Positions 44,330-55,258 of a stretch of 64,000 nt of DNA are shown piece after piece (positions within the stretch are counted from its first letter, which is position 1; each line of letters begins with the position of its first letter). Source of the DNA: Stratiformator vulcanicus (GTDB lineage: Bacteria > Planctomycetota > Planctomycetia > Planctomycetales > Planctomycetaceae); contig NZ_CP036268.1 of assembly GCF_007744515.1 (NCBI RefSeq), forward strand, positions 3,612,088 to 3,676,087, given 5' to 3'. The translations under genes and the position numbers were made by a program. The notes below the pieces were generated by a model. That model saw only the letters and a program-made list of their open reading frames with translations. It searched no databases and was not told where the DNA came from.

Positions 44330-45688
44330 ATGTATCACGAACTTCTGCTGCCCGACATTCGGCAAATGATCGACGAGGGCGATGAAGCCGGGCTGAGGGA
44401 ATTCTGTGACATCCTGCACCCTGCCGCCGCGGCGGAAGTGCTGCGCGAGATGGATCCGGCTCGAGTCTGGCAGGTACTCGCGTTCGCCCCGATGGAAACA
44501 CGGGTCGAGATCTTCGAGCACCTCGGGCTGCCGCATCAGGTTGAGCTCGTCGACGAAATTGATCGCGACCGGCTCTCGAAAATCATTGAGGCCATGTCGT
44601 CAGACGACCGAGCCGACTTGCTGGGTCGAATGGATGACGAGCAGGTGGAGCAACTTCTCCCGCTGGTGACGAAAGCGGAGCGGGCCGACATCCGGCGGCT
44701 GCTTTCTTACCCCGAGGAGAGCGCCGGTTCGATCATGTCGACCGGATACGCTTCGCTTCGAGAAGAAACGTTCGTCCGGGATGCCCTATTACAACTGCGA
44801 TCGCAGGCGCCAAAGAAAGAGACGATCTACTACATCTTCGTACTCGACGACGGGGGCCGACTCGAAGGCATCGTGACGCTGCGCGATTTGATTCTGGCCA
44901 AGCCGGATAAGGTCGTGCGCGACATCATGAACCGCGATGTCATTTCGGTCCGCGTCGACGAAGACCAAGAGCACGTCGCCCGCGAAGTGGCCCGGTATAA
45001 CTTTCTGGCGATGCCGGTGGTCGACAATCAAAATCGACTGGTCGGAATTGTGACGCACGACGACGCGATGGATATCGTGCGGGAAGAGGCAGATGAAGAC
45101 GTTCAGCGAATGGGTGCCGTTGAACCGTTGCAAGATGACTACATCGACACCGGCGCGGCGACGCTGGCGTGGAAGCGGGGAAAATGGTTGCTTTTCCTGG
45201 CCGTTGTGGCGCTCTTCACGGCCGAGGTGCTCGACCGGTTTGAAGAAACGTCGGCCAAGCACGTTTGGGCGGTCCTGTTTCTTCCGCTGGTATTGGCGAG
45301 CGGAGGCAATGCCGGGTCGCAGTCGGCGACTTTGGTGATCCGCTCCCTCGCCCTGAGCCAAGACCGTCGGCAGAATCGCCTGTTGGGTCTACTCGGACGC
45401 GAATTAATCGTCGGATTGATCCTTGGCGGATCGCTCGCGTTGCTTGGGTTTGTCGTCGCGGCGACTTGGTTCGAGCGTCCTGTCCTTCAGGCATTGATGG
45501 TTGCGATGACCGTGTTTCTCGTCGTGATCTTCGGTACCATCAGCGGGCTCGTGCTCCCCTTCGCGACCCGCAGGGTCGGTCTCGACCCGGCATTGATGTC
45601 GACCCCCTTAATCACCGCGCTGGTCGACATCGCGGGCGTGCTGCTTTATTACGGCCTGGCACTTTGGCTGCTAGACGTCTTGGGATGA
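44330..45688 (+). CDS. mgtE: Magnesium transporter MgtE
   Basis: A 452-residue dimeric Mg2+ channel. It has the N-terminal helical superhelix (MgtE_N, ~20-125), a CBS-domain pair (~130-255, with SAGSIMSTGYASLREE and VRDIMNRDVISVRVDEDQEHVAREVARYNFLAMPVVD) and five transmembrane helices including the pore motif PLVLASGGNAGSQSATLVIRSLAL. In the family, the cytosolic domains bind Mg2+ and close the pore. ATG at 44330 gives the usual N-terminus. The leader is short; I see no Mg2+ riboswitch. Confidence 0.94.
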   Translation: MYHELLLPDIRQMIDEGDEAGLREFCDILHPAAAAEVLREMDPARVWQVLAFAPMETRVEIFEHLGLPHQVELVDEIDRDRLSKIIEAMSSDDRADLLGRMDDEQVEQLLPLVTKAERADIRRLLSYPEESAGSIMSTGYASLREETFVRDALLQLRSQAPKKETIYYIFVLDDGGRLEGIVTLRDLILAKPDKVVRDIMNRDVISVRVDEDQEHVAREVARYNFLAMPVVDNQNRLVGIVTHDDAMDIVREEADEDVQRMGAVEPLQDDYIDTGAATLAWKRGKWLLFLAVVALFTAEVLDRFEETSAKHVWAVLFLPLVLASGGNAGSQSATLVIRSLALSQDRRQNRLLGLLGRELIVGLILGGSLALLGFVVAATWFERPVLQALMVAMTVFLVVIFGTISGLVLPFATRRVGLDPALMSTPLITALVDIAGVLLYYGLALWLLDVLG

Positions 45689-45827
45689 CCCGAGGTCTCG
45701 ACGGTCCGAAACCGACACAGTCGTCTGCGAAGTGGTATTCATCGCAACAATTAAGCCAGCGTAGTTCTACGCTCGATTCGTGGTTCTCAGGAACCTCGGC
45801 TTGTTTGGTTATCACACGAGCCCTTAA

Positions 45828-46754
45828 TTAAGCGTGCCCGTGTAGTTCTGCTCGAACGCGTTCGAGCAGTTTTTTGGTGGCTGTGATGCCCGCTTTTTCG
45901 CCGAGGCGATTTCCCTCGTACTCAATGCCGACGTAGCCGTTGTAACCCCAGCCGGTGACAAGGCCCATCATCCGTAGATAATCAATCGTGGTTTCATCGC
46001 CAGCGGCATTGAAGTCGTAAGACTTCGCGCTCACCGCTTTCGCGTACGGCATTAACTGGGCGACGCCTTTGTACTTATCATATTCATCGTCGGAGCTGAT
46101 CTTGAAATTCCCGAAGTCGGGCAGGGTGCCACACCGTGGGTGATTCACGACCTCCATCACCGTCGAGAGCCAAGCGCCGTTCGATGAGAGTCCTCCGTGA
46201 TTTTCAACAATCACGTTAATACCGTGTTGATCGGCGAACTCCGTCAACCGCCCAAGGCCGTCAGCGGCGAGTTCAACCTGTTCGATGAAGCTGCCGCGAC
46301 TGGCGGCATTGACGCGGATGGAATGACAGCCCAGCTCTTTCGCCGCGACGACCCATTTTTTGTGGCGGTTGATAGCGGTATCGCGCTGCTCGTCGTCCGG
46401 GTCGCCCAGATCGCCTTCGCGGTCAATCATGATTAGGAGCGCCTTAACGTCCGCATCCTGCAGGCGTGACTTTAATTCGGCGAGGTACTTTTCATTCTCA
46501 GCCTTGTCGAACATGAATCGATTAACGAATTCAACCGCGCCGATGCCGAGATCTTTCGCCGCCTGCGGGAACTCGAGGTTTGTCATCTCACCGCCGAAGT
46601 GGGCTTTGTGAAATGACCATTGGGCCAGCGAAATCTTATAAAGCGAATCGTTGCCAGACTCGTGATGATCGGCAGCGGCACTACTCACCCCGAGACCCAA
46701 GCCGACGGCGCCAGCTGTCGCAGTTCCTAAGAAGTTTCGACGAGAGAAGTTCAT
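45828..46754 (-). CDS. Tat-exported TIM-barrel isomerase-like protein, copy 1
   Basis: A 308-residue exported protein. The N-terminus [22 protein letters not shown] is a twin-arginine signal. The rest is a xylose-isomerase-like TIM barrel with candidate metal ligands in [17 protein letters not shown] and GYVGIEYEG. Related proteins are hydroxypyruvate isomerase-like or sugar epimerases; many planctomycetes export such proteins, with unknown substrates. It shows clear similarity to the next gene downstream on the map (46825-47760), so they are tandem duplicates. Both read to the left, so the paralogue is transcribed first. Confidence 0.85.
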   Translation of the reverse strand: MNFSRRNFLGTATAGAVGLGLGVSSAAADHHESGNDSLYKISLAQWSFHKAHFGGEMTNLEFPQAAKDLGIGAVEFVNRFMFDKAENEKYLAELKSRLQDADVKALLIMIDREGDLGDPDDEQRDTAINRHKKWVVAAKELGCHSIRVNAASRGSFIEQVELAADGLGRLTEFADQHGINVIVENHGGLSSNGAWLSTVMEVVNHPRCGTLPDFGNFKISSDDEYDKYKGVAQLMPYAKAVSAKSYDFNAAGDETTIDYLRMMGLVTGWGYNGYVGIEYEGNRLGEKAGITATKKLLERVRAELHGHA

Positions 46755-46791
46755 GTGATGTCCTCTGAGTGAATGCTATCTGTTCAGCAAA

Positions 46792-46815
46792 CCCCTTGCT
46801 TGCGCTGCGGGCTTG
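46792..46815. repeat. Single family B repeat between the TIM-barrel paralogues
   Basis: CTTGCTTGCGCTGCGGGCTT matches the family B core with one change (CTTGC for CTCGC). It sits 10 bases before the stop codon of the upstream paralogue, in the 70-base gap. Confidence 0.75.
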
Positions 46816-46824
46816 AATGAGCAA

Positions 46825-47760
46825 TTAAGCGGAGTACTCGCTCCGCACTTTTTTAAGAAGTTCGAGCGTCAGGCGGATGCCTTCTTTCTTTGGGTGATTG
46901 CCGCCGCCGAACTCGATGCCGACGTAACCGTCGTAGCCCCAGCCGGTCACGATCCCGAGCATCCGGCGGTAGTCGGTATCAATGTCTTCGCCTTGGTCGT
47001 TAAACCGCGTCGACTTCGCGCTGACGCCCTTCGCATAGGGCATCATCTGCATCACGCCCTTATAGCGGTCATATTGCTTACCGTTGCCCAACTTAAAGTT
47101 GCCGAAGTCGGGCAGGGTGCCGACGCGCGGATGGTCGGTCAATTCCATCACGGCGCATAGCCAAGCGGCGTTGGACGAGTTCCCGCCGTGATTCTCGACG
47201 ATCACGTTGATGTCGTGCTCATCAGCAAATTCGCACAGTTGTCGCAAGCCGTCAGAGACGTACTGCATCTGTTCCAGGAACGTGCCCTTGCTGTAGGCGT
47301 TGACGCGGATCGAGTGGCAGCCGAGCAGTTTGGCTGCTTCGACCCACTTGAAGTGCTTCTCGACGACCTTGCGCCGATCGGATGGATCGGGCTCGCCGAT
47401 CGAGCCTTCCTGATCGATCATAATCAGCACGCTTTTGACACCGAGATCATCGCAGCGGGTCTTCATCTGGTTGAGGTAGGCGGTGTCCTTACCCTTGTCG
47501 ATGAAGAACTGATTGACCCATTCGACGGCATCGATGCCGAACTCTTCCTTGGCGACTTTAGGGAAGTCGAGGTTGTCGAGTTCGCCCCCTTTGAGCAGCG
47601 AGACGAGCGACCACTCGGCCAGCGAAATTTTGAAGGGTCGGTGCGCGTCTTTGGAATGGTGATCGGCAAACGAGTTGCCTGCCAAGGCAACCGTCCCGGC
47701 AGCGGCGGCAGCGGCCAGAAAGTTGCGACGTTCCAACAGCGGCTGCGATCCTGAATTCAT
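46825..47760 (-). CDS. Tat-exported TIM-barrel isomerase-like protein, copy 2
   Basis: A 311-residue paralogue of the preceding gene with the same order of motifs: twin-arginine signal ([21 protein letters not shown]), [97 protein letters not shown] and [17 protein letters not shown]. The barrel and the predicted metal ligands are intact. ATG at 47760 begins the signal peptide; a longer frame upstream overlaps the neighbouring gene and is not real. Confidence 0.85.
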   Translation of the reverse strand: MNSGSQPLLERRNFLAAAAAAGTVALAGNSFADHHSKDAHRPFKISLAEWSLVSLLKGGELDNLDFPKVAKEEFGIDAVEWVNQFFIDKGKDTAYLNQMKTRCDDLGVKSVLIMIDQEGSIGEPDPSDRRKVVEKHFKWVEAAKLLGCHSIRVNAYSKGTFLEQMQYVSDGLRQLCEFADEHDINVIVENHGGNSSNAAWLCAVMELTDHPRVGTLPDFGNFKLGNGKQYDRYKGVMQMMPYAKGVSAKSTRFNDQGEDIDTDYRRMLGIVTGWGYDGYVGIEFGGGNHPKKEGIRLTLELLKKVRSEYSA

Positions 47761-47870
47761 CACGTACCCCGAACGGCTACAGGTCAAAGAATGCTGATAA
47801 GTCCGGGAGTATAGGCGGCCTGCGCGGGGGATTACAAACGGTTGCGAATCGTCCCGCATCCAAGCGGCCG

Positions 47871-47949
47871 ACAAGCCGCGCACGCAGTAAGCGGATGAGC
47901 GACGATCGCCACCAGCCCGATCGATCAGCTTACTTCGTGTGCGGCTTGT
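47871..47949. repeat. Family A inverted repeat at the actP stop
   Basis: Arms 47871-47892 and 47928-47949 are complementary over 22 bases with two mismatches (GCACGCAGTAAGC against GCTTACTTCGTGTGC). The right arm touches the actP stop codon. It is a diverged copy of the palindrome at 3312-3387. Confidence 0.8.
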
Positions 47950-49889
47950 TAAGCGTCTTTCTTCTCCTGCGTCAGCAGCGAGACGACGATCAACGTCAGG
48001 AAACCCAGCGGGATCGTCACGATGCCCGGTTGCGTGAACGGGACGATCGCGTCTTCGGCGTTGAGGCCGTAGATGTCTTTGTAGCTGTCGGAGCTGAGCA
48101 GAATCCAACTGAGCGAGCTGATCATGCCGACGAGGACGGCCGCGATGATTCCCTGCTTGGTCGTTTTCTTCCAAAACAGCAGCATCACCAGTGAGGGCAG
48201 ATTCGCCGACGCCGCGACGCTGAAAGCCCATCCGACCAGATAGCCGACGTTCAATTTCTCGAAGAGAATGCCAAGGACGATCGCGATCGAGCCGACGACA
48301 ACCGAGGCGATTTTCCCGACCCTCATCTGCTGATGCCCGGAGAGCTCGTAACCGCCGACTGCTGTAATCAGATCGTGAGTCACCGCTCCGGCGGAAGCGA
48401 GAATCAAACCGCTGACCGTTCCTAAGACGGTCGTGAAGGCGATCGCCGAGATGATCGCGAACAGCAGGTCACTGATGCTCTTGGCCAAAAGCGGCGCGGC
48501 CATGTTGCTGTTGGTCGGGTCCATCGCCCCACTCGTCATCGCCCCCAGTCCCATGTAGAGAGTGAGGACGTAAAAGAATCCGATCGTCGCGATGCCCAGA
48601 ATCGTGCTCTTCCTCGCTGCGACCGAGTCTTTCACGGTGTAGTAGCGAATCAATATGTGTGGCAGCGAAGCCGTCCCGCAGAACAGCGCGAGCATCAGCG
48701 ATAGGAAGTTGAGCTTCTTGAAGGGATCCTCACTCCGGATTCCGGCGAACTTGGGGTGCTCACCGGGACGCAGCAGGTCCGAACCCTGCTTCAGTTCCGG
48801 ATAGTAGGCCGTTAGCGTGCGGCCATCATCGGTCGTCACCTTCGACGATCGAGGCACCCAAATCTCCGCTTCGCCGAAAGTGCTGAAGTACTCAACGGGC
48901 CCGACCGGGTCTGATTTCTTTCCGGCTCCCGTCTCCAAGTCGGTATCGGGCACGCCGTCCAAGCTGGCAAGTCGCCCCATCGATTTAATCTCGCCGTCGG
49001 GTCGACCGTTAATCAATCTGCCTCCCGCCGCCGAAACGATAATTGTTTGACACTCGATCAAGCGGACGGTCGTCGCATCGACCTCACCAATTCGCTTCCA
49101 AATTCGCGCGGGGTCACCTTCGGACTCCCTGATCTCGAAGAACGCCGTCTCTCCGCCGTCTTCATCGACGATTGGTGTGATCTCGTGGAGTGACCGCGCC
49201 GAATCGACTGAGTCAACAACCTCATTATTGAGGATTGAAACCGTCATCGTTTGGGGCTGATCTTCAGAGACTTCAAAGCCCTGGGCGAGGATCATGCAGA
49301 CCAGCACAAAGCTGAAGATGACCAGCAGCGTCCCCTTCAGGAATTGCACCCAGGTCGTCGAGACCATTCCGGCTGTGACCACGATCAGGATCACCGTCGC
49401 GCCGACCATCACAACGCCGACCCAGTGCGGGAAGCCGAGCAGCGGCTGCACCAGCACGCCGGCCCCGACCATTTGGGGAATTAGATAGAACACGCTGACG
49501 GCGAGTGTGCTGATCCCGGCAGCGAGCTTGATGCCGCGGGAATTGAACTTCGCGTCAAGCGCATCGGCAAAGGTAAACTTGCCCATCCGCTTCATCGGCT
49601 CGGCTACGACGAACAAGGCCACGACCCAGCCGGCGAGGAAGCCGATCGAATACAGGAAGCCGTCGTAGCCGTAGAAGGCGATCATTCCGCAGATGCCGAG
49701 GAACGACGCCGCAGAGAGATAGTCGCCCGCGAAGGCGACCCCGTTGATGGCCCAGGGAATTTGTCCGTGGGCGGCGAAATACCCCTCCGATGATTTCGCC
49801 TTCCGGCCGAGCCAGAAGCTCAGAACTAACGTAAATGCGGTGAAGGCACAAAAGACGACGACCGCTAATGTAGACGGTTCGTAAATCAT
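47949..49889 (-). CDS. Acetate/monocarboxylate sodium symporter, ActP-like, with a large loop insert
   Basis: A 646-residue member of the sodium:solute symporter family with about 13 transmembrane helices. The N-terminal half matches ActP ([62 protein letters not shown]). Residues ~205-390, between helices six and seven, form a soluble beta-rich insert of about 185 residues that E. coli ActP (549 residues) lacks. Its start overlaps the stop of the DUF485 gene by four bases, the same pairing as yjcH-actP in enterobacteria. No acs gene is adjacent, so substrate is inferred from family only. Confidence 0.85.
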   Translation of the reverse strand: MIYEPSTLAVVVFCAFTAFTLVLSFWLGRKAKSSEGYFAAHGQIPWAINGVAFAGDYLSAASFLGICGMIAFYGYDGFLYSIGFLAGWVVALFVVAEPMKRMGKFTFADALDAKFNSRGIKLAAGISTLAVSVFYLIPQMVGAGVLVQPLLGFPHWVGVVMVGATVILIVVTAGMVSTTWVQFLKGTLLVIFSFVLVCMILAQGFEVSEDQPQTMTVSILNNEVVDSVDSARSLHEITPIVDEDGGETAFFEIRESEGDPARIWKRIGEVDATTVRLIECQTIIVSAAGGRLINGRPDGEIKSMGRLASLDGVPDTDLETGAGKKSDPVGPVEYFSTFGEAEIWVPRSSKVTTDDGRTLTAYYPELKQGSDLLRPGEHPKFAGIRSEDPFKKLNFLSLMLALFCGTASLPHILIRYYTVKDSVAARKSTILGIATIGFFYVLTLYMGLGAMTSGAMDPTNSNMAAPLLAKSISDLLFAIISAIAFTTVLGTVSGLILASAGAVTHDLITAVGGYELSGHQQMRVGKIASVVVGSIAIVLGILFEKLNVGYLVGWAFSVAASANLPSLVMLLFWKKTTKQGIIAAVLVGMISSLSWILLSSDSYKDIYGLNAEDAIVPFTQPGIVTIPLGFLTLIVVSLLTQEKKDA

Positions 49890-50155
49890 TCGGACGCCCC
49901 CGATCGATCATTATTGGCGGCATCGCGGGCCGCGTCGGACGCGTCTTCCGGTCGGCAGGCAAATCCGTAGATGAGTGCGGCGATCAGCGCCGCCACGATC
50001 AGGGCGAACCCGTAAATGATCGCGACGTTCAGGCCCCACAGCGGCGTTTGCTCCATCACGCGGGGCGCGAAGGCCGCCAAAAAGACGAAACCTCCGTAAA
50101 GCAACAGATATGCGGCAAACAGCGCGAAGCCGATCCGCTGGTTCCGATCCCGCAT
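49886..50155 (-). CDS. DUF485 membrane protein (YjcH-like)
   Basis: An 89-residue membrane protein with two hydrophobic helices (IGFALFAAYLLLYGGFVFLAAF and LNVAIIYGFALIVAALIAALIYGFAC). The family is usually encoded just before actP-type symporters, as here with a four-base overlap, and probably assists them. The C-terminal 20 residues are hydrophilic ([16 protein letters not shown]). Its divergent promoter is shared with the region upstream of the GH100-like gene. Confidence 0.85.
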   Translation of the reverse strand: MRDRNQRIGFALFAAYLLLYGGFVFLAAFAPRVMEQTPLWGLNVAIIYGFALIVAALIAALIYGFACRPEDASDAARDAANNDRSGASE

Positions 50156-50411
50156 GGCGACCTCAAGGTGCGAATCACGACAGGTGCTGAAGAAATCGAC
50201 GTTCGATACTCATGGTGAGATCGAAGCATAACGGCGTGATGATGCGTTTGGGAGTGAGCGCGTTTGCCATCGGTCGAACCGTCAAAATTTCAGCCCGGCG
50301 ACTTACGATTGGCGTGATGTTCCCGATCAAATTGACTAACCTTCCACAGGCCGCCGCTGCCCGCGGTGGTTGATGTTCCCCGCCATCTTCTAGCCGTCCG
50401 GAATCGCTTCT

Positions 50412-51716
50412 ATGGCATTGACGCCACCGCTGTTTGAAGATCAGGAAGACCGCGTACTGACCGCCGACGAGTTGAGCTTCGTGCAGGCCGGCTACGAGCG
50501 AGCTATCGACGCTCTGCGTCGAAACATCACCGAGAAGGGATTTACGGCGTGCTCGCTGAACGACAACGAGGTTTACGGCACTGATGAAAACTACCGGGCC
50601 GTCTGGGCACGCGACGGGGCGAAGACCATCTGTTGGACTCTCGATTTGGACGACGAAGACATCGTCGCCTGTCAAGATGCGACGCTGCGGACTCTGCTGG
50701 CGAAGCAGAGCGATTCCGGACAGATCCCCGGCAATGTGACGATCGATCATGACGAAGCCGAGTTCGGCGGCGTCGGTAACATCGCCTCAATCGACAGCGG
50801 ATTGTGGGTGATCATTGCCGTATGGGCGTTTTGCTCGACTCGTAAAGACTTCACACTGGCGAAGGATTTCGAGGAGGAGCTCTCCAAAGCGATGGAGTGG
50901 CTTAACGCTCACGACTCGAACAACGACGGCCTGTTGGAAATTCCCGAGGCGGGAGATTGGACCGACCTGTTCGCTCGGTCCTATCACGTCTTGTACGACG
51001 AAGTGCTGTGGTTCCGCGCACTCGAATGTTTCGCCGCCTTGCAGCGGGAGCTAGGTCACCCTCAGGCCGCAGAACGATTCGACAACATGGCGAGCCGGGC
51101 ACGGCGGGCAATCTTGCGCAATTTCTGGCCGTCGACCGGTGCGAAGTCTCAAGAGGACGGCCTGCCGAGTTTCGCGGAAATGCAGTTCGGTTTGGGAGAT
51201 GCCCGCTACCTCGTCGCCGAGGTCTCACCGTTTCAATTCAGTTGGCGGTGCGACGTGTATGCGAATCTGCTCGCCTTTCTGGTCAACCTCGTTGACCGGC
51301 AACGAGCTATGATGACGTTCCGCTTTATGTGGGGCAGCGGGGTCAATGAACCGGGGCCGGTCGCGAACCTCTACCCGGTCGTGCAGTCGGGCGATCGCGA
51401 ATGGCGTGATTATTTCACGGTCAACCTGCTGAACCTGCCGTATCACTATCACAACGGCGGCGTCTGGCCGTTCGTGGGTGGTTTATGGGTCCGCTACATC
51501 CACAAGCTCGGCATCCGTGACCTGGCCCGTCGCGAAATGCTGAAACTCGCGCAATTGTGTCATCAGGGCATTCACCGCGAGTGGGAGTTTAACGAATGGC
51601 ACCACGGCAAGACCGGCCGACCAATGGGTAAGGCCTTCCAGGCATGGAGTGCGGCCAGCTACATCAAGACCTGCCATTCGCTGCACGTTGAGCCCGATTC
51701 CATCGAACTCAATTAA
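50412..51716 (+). CDS. GH100-like (alpha/alpha)6 glycosidase, possible invertase
   Basis: A 434-residue cytoplasmic glycosidase without signal peptide. Segments resemble neutral/alkaline invertases (GH100) and the catalytic part of glycogen debranching enzymes: YRAVWARDGAKTICWTLD, GNIASIDSGLWVIIAVW, IPEAGDWTDLFARSYHVLYDEVLWFRALEC, GGVWPFVGGLWVRYIHKLG and EFNEWHHGKTGRPMGKAFQAWSAASYI. The sucrose-phosphate-synthase-like gene follows, which fits a sucrose (or related alpha-glucoside) cycle. I base the GH100 link on motif pattern, so an amylo-alpha-1,6-glucosidase activity remains possible. Confidence 0.75.
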   Translation: MALTPPLFEDQEDRVLTADELSFVQAGYERAIDALRRNITEKGFTACSLNDNEVYGTDENYRAVWARDGAKTICWTLDLDDEDIVACQDATLRTLLAKQSDSGQIPGNVTIDHDEAEFGGVGNIASIDSGLWVIIAVWAFCSTRKDFTLAKDFEEELSKAMEWLNAHDSNNDGLLEIPEAGDWTDLFARSYHVLYDEVLWFRALECFAALQRELGHPQAAERFDNMASRARRAILRNFWPSTGAKSQEDGLPSFAEMQFGLGDARYLVAEVSPFQFSWRCDVYANLLAFLVNLVDRQRAMMTFRFMWGSGVNEPGPVANLYPVVQSGDREWRDYFTVNLLNLPYHYHNGGVWPFVGGLWVRYIHKLGIRDLARREMLKLAQLCHQGIHREWEFNEWHHGKTGRPMGKAFQAWSAASYIKTCHSLHVEPDSIELN

Positions 51717-51891
51717 TGTCTGCGTCGCTCTCGCATGGTATCGGATCGATATGTGCACCGCCGAAGTGGTGATAATTTGTCGCGCGTGGGTGATTCCCCG
51801 GCCAACCGGCGTTGAGTTTTTGACATGATCCCATAAGTTCAGGGAGTCGGGGCGGCGGTGCTCCGAAGTTCGAGTTCTACAGGAGAGATGC

Positions 51892-53286
51892 GTGGCTGCC
51901 GCACGACCCACCAAACGGATCATGATGATCTCGACCCACGGCTATGTTGCCGCCGAACCGGAATTCGGAAAGCCGGACACCGGGGGGCAAGTCGTTTATG
52001 TGCTGGAATTGAGCCGCCACCTCGCTCGCCTGGGCTATAAGGTCGATATCCTTACCCGCCGATTCGATAAGCAGAAGCAGATCGAAAAAATCGACGACCG
52101 GGTCCGTGTCATTCGCATTCCGTGCGGCGGCAAAAAGTTTATTGAGAAAGAAGTTCTCTGCGATGACATCCCCGAATGGGTGGAGAACGCGACGGAATAC
52201 ATTCAGAACAAGAAGCTCAACTACGCTTTCATTAATAGCCACTACTGGGACGCCGGTCTGGCCGGGCAGGGGCTGGCGAATCGACTCGATATTCCGCACC
52301 TGTTCACGCCGCACTCGATTGGGGCGTGGAAGCGGGAGAATATGGATGGCGAGCCGGAAGAGCTCGAGAAGAAATACAATTTCGACCGCCGCATCCGTGA
52401 AGAGAAAGTGATCTTCGACGAGTGCGACGTCGTGATCGCAACCACCGGCCAGCAGCGATATGTATTGCTCGGCGGAGATTATGACGTCCCCGAAGAAAAA
52501 GTCCGCGTCATTCCGCCCGGGTATGACGACACACGCTTCTATCCAGTGTCGAATGCGACCAAGTCGGCACTTAAGAAGGAGCTCGACGCGGAAGGCCCGA
52601 TCGTTCTCGCTCTGGGCAGACTGGCGCGGAACAAAGGCTACGACTTGTTGGTCGACGCGATGCCCGCCGTGTTCGAGCGCGTCCCCGAAGCGCGACTGCT
52701 GCTCGCGGTCGGCTCGAACGAGCTCAACGAAATGGAAGAAGGGCTGATGCAGGAACTGAAGGAGAAAGCCGCCGATCTCGGTATCTCCGACAGAGTAATC
52801 TTCCGCGGCTACGTGCCGGACGAACTCTTGGCTGATTACTACCGCATCGCCGATGTCTTCACGCTGTGCAGCCGCTACGAGCCGTTCGGTATGACCGCCG
52901 TCGAAGCAATGGCCTGCGGAACGCCGACCGTCGTGACGACCGAAGGCGGCCTCTGGCCGCTCCTGACTTGGGGGGTCGACGCTCTATACGCGAATCCCTT
53001 TGATCCGCCGGCCTACGGCCACGCGATTGCGAACATTCTGCAGTTCCCGCGTGTCCACGATCAGCTCGCCAAGTACGGCTCACAAACGGCCCGAGCTCGA
53101 TTCACCTGGACCGGAATTTCGCAGTCCATCTTGCATCTGCTCAACGGCATTAATCAGCCCGCAGCGTCAGCTCGCAAGACCGGCCCGGAGTTGGCGACGT
53201 CGCCCGTCGGCGGAATGCATCCGCCTGGAGAAGATCAATTCGCCGCAACGACACCGTTGATGGAAGCCCAACTCGGAATCCGGTGA
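51892..53286 (+). CDS. GT4 glycosyltransferase, sucrose-phosphate-synthase-like
   Basis: A 464-residue family 4 glycosyltransferase. The N-terminal domain starts ISTHGYVAAEPEFGKPDTGGQVVYVLELSRHLARLGYKVDILTRR; the DTGGQVVYV loop is typical of sucrose and sucrose-phosphate synthases. The nucleotide-sugar domain has ALGRLARNKGYDLLVDA and the E-x7-E motif (EPFGMTAVEAMACGTPTV). AGGAG lies six bases before the GTG start. There is no fused phosphatase domain. Mannosylfructose-phosphate synthase and sucrose synthase are close alternatives; the acceptor cannot be read from sequence. Confidence 0.85.
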   Translation: MAAARPTKRIMMISTHGYVAAEPEFGKPDTGGQVVYVLELSRHLARLGYKVDILTRRFDKQKQIEKIDDRVRVIRIPCGGKKFIEKEVLCDDIPEWVENATEYIQNKKLNYAFINSHYWDAGLAGQGLANRLDIPHLFTPHSIGAWKRENMDGEPEELEKKYNFDRRIREEKVIFDECDVVIATTGQQRYVLLGGDYDVPEEKVRVIPPGYDDTRFYPVSNATKSALKKELDAEGPIVLALGRLARNKGYDLLVDAMPAVFERVPEARLLLAVGSNELNEMEEGLMQELKEKAADLGISDRVIFRGYVPDELLADYYRIADVFTLCSRYEPFGMTAVEAMACGTPTVVTTEGGLWPLLTWGVDALYANPFDPPAYGHAIANILQFPRVHDQLAKYGSQTARARFTWTGISQSILHLLNGINQPAASARKTGPELATSPVGGMHPPGEDQFAATTPLMEAQLGIR

Positions 53287-53313
53287 CCCGCGGCAGAAGA
53301 CGACAATCGATTT

Positions 53314-53345
53314 AAGGCCGGACCGAGGTGGCCCGGCCTTTTCTT
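53314..53345. terminator. Terminator between convergent glycosyltransferase and hydrolase genes
   Basis: AAGGCCGG (53314-53321) pairs with CCGGCCTT (53333-53340) and is followed by TTCTT on the plus strand. The stop of the hydrolase gene begins at 53344, so the hairpin may serve both directions. Confidence 0.8.
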
Positions 53346-54069
53346 ATAGCGGCTGATCCTCTTCGAGTCGGTCGAGCAGAAATCGATTCACTTCGTCGGC
53401 ATTGCTGAGGTTGATGAGATGACCGCCTCCGGCAATGACGACATCGGCGTCGCCTGCTCTCACGGGCAAGACGCGATCCCGCTCGCCGTGAATTTGATGC
53501 AGAGGTGTCGTCAACTCGCCCGCGTCACCATTGGTGAACGACCATTTTGCGATCCCCTCCGCGGCCCAGCCGAGCAGTTCGAGGTCGGCCTCGCGAGCCA
53601 TCGACCGGACCAGTCCGATATGCTCCGGCGCGAGCCGATCGATGGCGGTAAACATCGTCGTGACCGGGCCGACCAACACATCGCGGACGATTCTTGCGGG
53701 CAGCGACTTCCGCATGTCCTGACGGAGCCGGAACTTTTCGGGAATCGCATCGTAATGCCGAACAGAGCCGACAAGCAGCAATCCGCGCGGCGTCACATTT
53801 CGCCGCTGAAGTTGCCGCGTGACCTCGATTGCGACCGGCCCGCCGAATGAAATTCCACCAACGTAAATCGGCTCGTCCTTGTCGATGACGCCTGTTGCTC
53901 CACCGAGTCGGATCTCGACCAGGCGATCGGCGTAGTCGGCGAGCAATTCGTTCTCTTCGGGCTGCAGCCACTCCGGCACGATCAAATCGGGGATCGCCTC
54001 ACGCTGGGGCGCAACCAGTCGTTCGTCGGCACCAGGCGGTGGAAAGAGAATGAGACGAGAACTGGTCAT
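53344..54069 (-). CDS. Alpha/beta hydrolase fold protein
   Basis: A 241-residue cytoplasmic hydrolase. It has an alpha/beta-hydrolase core with the nucleophile elbow GGISFGG (Ser near residue 74), a later acidic residue in IHGERDRVLPV and the C-terminal His in AGGGHLINLSNADEV. The opening MTSSRLILFPPPGADERL recalls thioesterase-like proteins. The substrate is unknown. It shares direction with hemB further right but is about 80 bases from it. Confidence 0.8.
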   Translation of the reverse strand: MTSSRLILFPPPGADERLVAPQREAIPDLIVPEWLQPEENELLADYADRLVEIRLGGATGVIDKDEPIYVGGISFGGPVAIEVTRQLQRRNVTPRGLLLVGSVRHYDAIPEKFRLRQDMRKSLPARIVRDVLVGPVTTMFTAIDRLAPEHIGLVRSMAREADLELLGWAAEGIAKWSFTNGDAGELTTPLHQIHGERDRVLPVRAGDADVVIAGGGHLINLSNADEVNRFLLDRLEEDQPL

Positions 54070-54147
54070 CGAGCGGTCGGGGTCAGCAGCGGAAAATCGA
54101 GGCCAGAGCGCGGCCCCATAAGAATCAAACAGGGTTTCGTATTGGGT

Positions 54148-55236
<1,089 letters not shown>

Positions 55237-55258
55237 TCAGCACAATGGAACCAGGCTA

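Noticed and set aside
46825..48231. Extended 468-residue reading of the second TIM-barrel gene
   Set aside because: The upstream part overlaps actP antisense and lies before a complete Tat signal peptide.
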